Source: Stomorhina lunata (Eukaryota > Arthropoda > Insecta > Diptera > Rhiniidae). Taken from it: a DNA stretch of 64,000 bases. The notes beneath the pieces were generated by a model, which saw nothing but the letters and a program-made list of their open reading frames with translations, did not search any database and was not told where the DNA came from. Position numbers and translations under genes: made by a program. Below, one piece after another: positions 61,261 through 64,000 of this stretch (its first letter is position 1; the number at the start of each line of letters is the position of its first letter). The stretch is taken from positions 90,579,998 through 90,643,997 of the forward strand of contig OW121743.1 in assembly GCA_933228675.1 (NCBI GenBank), read 5' to 3'.

Positions 61261-62522
61261 CCACTGTATGACATAATATTACGCCTCTCTTAATCTTCTT
61301 TTACAAACATCACGTTTTCTGGGTTTTAATAATTTTCTGCCTTTTTATTTCCTCCTCATTTGCTCTTAATTCCTTTTCCCCTATGTGTTTCTCTACTAGT
61401 ATCTTTATCTGTATTTCTTTCCTATTAATATTTTTATTTTTATTATTTGACTTCGATTTAAAAACAAGTGAGTGTTGTTTTTAGCTGTTGTTCGACATTT
61501 CAAGCAAATGTTGCATAAATGATGTTTTAATGCGGCAAAGTGGCAGCAAATACACGTAAGTATTTTCTTAATACTCCGTATACAAGTGCTACTATTATAT
61601 TGTATACATTAAATATGATACTTTCAGTCGATTTTCTATACAAATACTTGAGTGTTGATGTTGGTATTTTTTTTTTTGACTCTTAGCATATGTGGCCAGC
61701 GTCAAGTATGAGTAATACGTAACTTTTGTTGCTATTAAATATTATGTATACGCGTCCGTATCTTATAGATTTTGGGAGACCTACGGAATACAATAACCAT
61801 ATATGTTGGAATTTTTTAATTTTTCTTGGCACAAAGTCTTTACGGCTGTCTATTTTTATTTTCTTTTTATTATTTTTTGAGGTTTATTGAAATGGTTAGG
61901 CATGACTTCTTTAGCATGTATTAAAGTTGTAACAATTTGAGTTTGATTTAACCTAAATATTCCTAAAAAAAAGTTGTAAGACTTGAAAATTTTATTAAGA
62001 AATATTTTCATCGTCTTTAATATTGTATGATTTCGTGGATTGTGATTTGAAATATTTTCATCACAAATATATTATTACATTATTTCTATTGATATCATTG
62101 ATGATTATTTTACAAAATCTTTGATAAAATCTTCCAAACTTCGATTATTAAACTCAGAAAAAGATATCTTTAAACATTTTGGGTACTGGATATCTTAGAT
62201 AATATAATTTATGATATGTTTTTCTCATGGCGAGAGAATTTATTATATTAGATAAGCTTTACTATGTACAAACTTAACAGTCTGCCTGTTTTCCATTTAG
62301 CTTTTGTTACATCGATTCACTTACAGTACAAAAAGCTTTTGTGACACAAAGTTCTTTCATGTAAAATAATTGCATAATAGCAAAGACAACAACCAGTATA
62401 TTCTTGGAAACTTTGTTAAAATAAATGCATTAAGATTAACAGCAAAATGTTAATAGATACTGTTAATATGTTATGTTTGGCAATAGTTTTGATTTTATTA
62501 AAGACTGAAAAAAATAAATATA
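61261..62522. other. Unique DNA between the inverted minisatellites
   Basis: Ordinary A+T-rich sequence. No gene, RNA or repeat recognised. The overlapping opposite-strand frames near 62416-62682 cross the MITE boundary and are not genes. Confidence 0.55.
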
Positions 62523-62784
62523 TCGAGAGCCTATATTCAATACCGTCTATGAACCAATTTTTTTCAAAATCATTTTTTACTGGGAAACTGTTTTTTTTTG
62601 TAATATTTACATTACTTTTAATAAAATTAAGATAGAAGTAATCTATGATAAAGCAACCATGGTTAACCATATTGTAGAACAAATATCAACTTCTATGTAA
62701 ATAAATTGGATATTAAACAATTTTTTGCTTCTAAATAAAAATAATCTACTTGATTCATAGTAGGTATTTAATATAGGCTCACGA
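62523..62784. mobile_element. Small TA-flanked MITE, copy 2 (262 bp)
   Basis: The ends match copy 1 at 52777-53035: TCGAGAGCCTATATTCAATA on the left and the reverse complement of TCGTGAGCCTATATTAAATA on the right. Each is flanked by TA (62521-62522 and 62785-62786). The left end has one change (GTG to GAG). The interior is A+T-rich and non-coding. Confidence 0.85.
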
Positions 62785-62786
62785 TA

Positions 62787-63554
62787 TGCTATGGTATGCT
62801 ATAGGCCGAAATATATCTGTACTCTGGACTTAAGTCTTTTTAAGGCTGGGAGAGTTAATTGTCTATAGATTTACCTAATACCCATAGTTTTGACTTTAGG
62901 CTTGTCTGTAGTCTTAAGTATAGGCTATAATCTATATATAAGGCTAGGCTATAAATGGTCTACAATACAGGATGAGCTATGCATTAGACTACAGGTATAA
63001 TATATAATATTTCCGTTGTTCGTTCTTCGTTTTAAAATCATAATTTAAACTAATTTTCAATGATATAATATTGACATATTGATTTAAATGAAATATAATT
63101 TTTTTAGAATTTTCCAAAGACTCATTTACTCAGAAGTAGCAACAATTATAACAATTAAACAAAAATTATAAAATTTAATTTCTTTTTACTTGACATAATT
63201 CAATGGCTTGTCTAGCCTCAGGTCTTTATATTTTGTTTTAGCTGGAAGCACTTGAGTTTTGTTTCCTCACTTCTTAAAGCAAATAATGCTTGAGAATGAT
63301 GTTACATTACAAAATAATGTCAATGATATTGTAACATTATTTTTTATTGTTTCTTTGTTAAAAATGTTTATAATTTAACAATTAAATAGACAATTACGGA
63401 TAAGTAGCAGACAAAAGGGCTTTGCTCTATAAAATATGAAAAATATATCTGATAGTCAATATTGTAGATCTAGCATATAGTGAAGACTGTTGTATTGCCT
63501 GTAATCAGATCTTAAGTAAAACTTTTAGTCAAGACAAAGATTTAAACTAAGTTA
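62787..63554. other. Unique DNA with imperfect CTATAGGC-type motifs
   Basis: At 62788-63000 several TATAGGCTATAA and GTCTATAG phrases occur without a fixed period. They may be a much decayed edge of the adjacent 12-bp minisatellite or simple coincidence. Nothing else recognised. Confidence 0.45.
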
Positions 63555-64000
63555 TAGATAAAGACATAGACTAAGACATGGACAAAGACATAGACTAAGA
63601 CATAGACTAAGATATAGACTAAGACATAGGCTAAGACATAGACTAAGACATAGACTAAGACATAGACTAAGACATAGACTAAGACACAGACTAAGATTAA
63701 GACATTGACTAAGATTAAGACATAGACTAAGACATAGACTAAGTCATAGACTAAGACATAGACTAAGACATAGACTAAAGATAGACTAAAAAATAGACTA
63801 AGATATAGACTAGGACGTACACTAAGACATAGACTAAGACATAGACTAAGACATAGACTAAGACATAGACTACGACATAGACTAAGACATAGACTAAAAC
63901 ATAGACTAAGATATAGACCAAGACATAGACTAAGACACAGACTAAGACATAGACTAAGACATAGACTAAGACATAGACTAAGACATAGACTAAGACATAG
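63555..64000 (-). repeat. 12-bp minisatellite array, inverted copy, cut by window edge
   Basis: Units read AGACATAGACTA, the reverse complement of the 56485-61260 unit. About 37 units are visible, with more variants at the left margin (AGATATAG, AGATTAAG, AGACACAG). The array continues past the end of the window. Confidence 0.95.

Noticed and set aside
60335..61264. 309-codon minus-strand open frame (RHRL repeat)
   Set aside because: The same 12-bp repeat read backwards; no start context or non-repeat part.

Overview
This window looks like eukaryotic nuclear DNA from a fly, most likely a higher (brachyceran/calyptrate) dipteran. The reasons are very high A+T, dipteran-style non-autonomous Helitron-like (mini-me/DINE-1/Helentron type) elements that seed GACA/GACG microsatellites, decayed jockey-type non-LTR retrotransposons, a tRNA-derived SINE and small TIR elements. 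The species cannot be named from the sequence. I find no intact protein-coding host gene and no convincing functional RNA gene. The window is either heterochromatin-like intergenic DNA or the inside of a very large intron.

Layout. 1-1.1 kb: a 31-bp satellite (sat-1). 1.1-3.6 kb: anonymous A+T-rich DNA. 3.6-10.0 kb: two Helitron-like elements, each ending in a long ACAG array. The first is split by a SINE with a perfect 15-bp target-site duplication (TSD). The second is split by a foldback TIR element (TTA TSD), which is itself split by a Transib-like element (GGCCG TSD). 10.4-12.2 kb: a second 31-bp satellite (sat-2). 14.1-23.3 kb: three arrays of a third 31-bp satellite (sat-3) separated by unique DNA. 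25.9-26.7 kb: a hAT-type element with an 8-bp TSD. 27.0-30.1 kb: a Helentron-like element broken by a 2.3-kb TIR element that carries a broken 3' end of the proteasome gene Rpn1. 34.0-36.7 kb: sat-3 in the same orientation as before. 37.4-39.9 and 40.9-42.2 kb: sat-3 inverted. 43.6-52.6 kb: more Helentron-like copies, a second SINE, a second Transib-like element with a 5-bp TSD, and fragments of at least two non-LTR reverse transcriptases. 52.8-56.5 kb: a small TA-flanked MITE, a short non-satellite block with GAGA-like and CAG/CA tracts, and a decayed jockey reverse transcriptase. 56.5-61.3 kb: a 4.8-kb 12-bp minisatellite that starts at the 3' end of the jockey remnant. 61.3-63.55 kb: unique DNA with a second copy of the MITE. 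63.55-64.0 kb: the same 12-bp minisatellite in inverted orientation, running off the window.

No genes work together here in the usual sense. The biology is that of mobile and tandem DNA: nested insertions can be ordered in time from their TSDs, and Helitron-like elements appear to be the source of the tetranucleotide arrays. Three different satellites share a 31-bp period and two share a dyad core. Two Transib-like elements have ends resembling V(D)J recombination signal heptamers. Long open frames inside the arrays are artefacts of repeat lengths that avoid stop codons.
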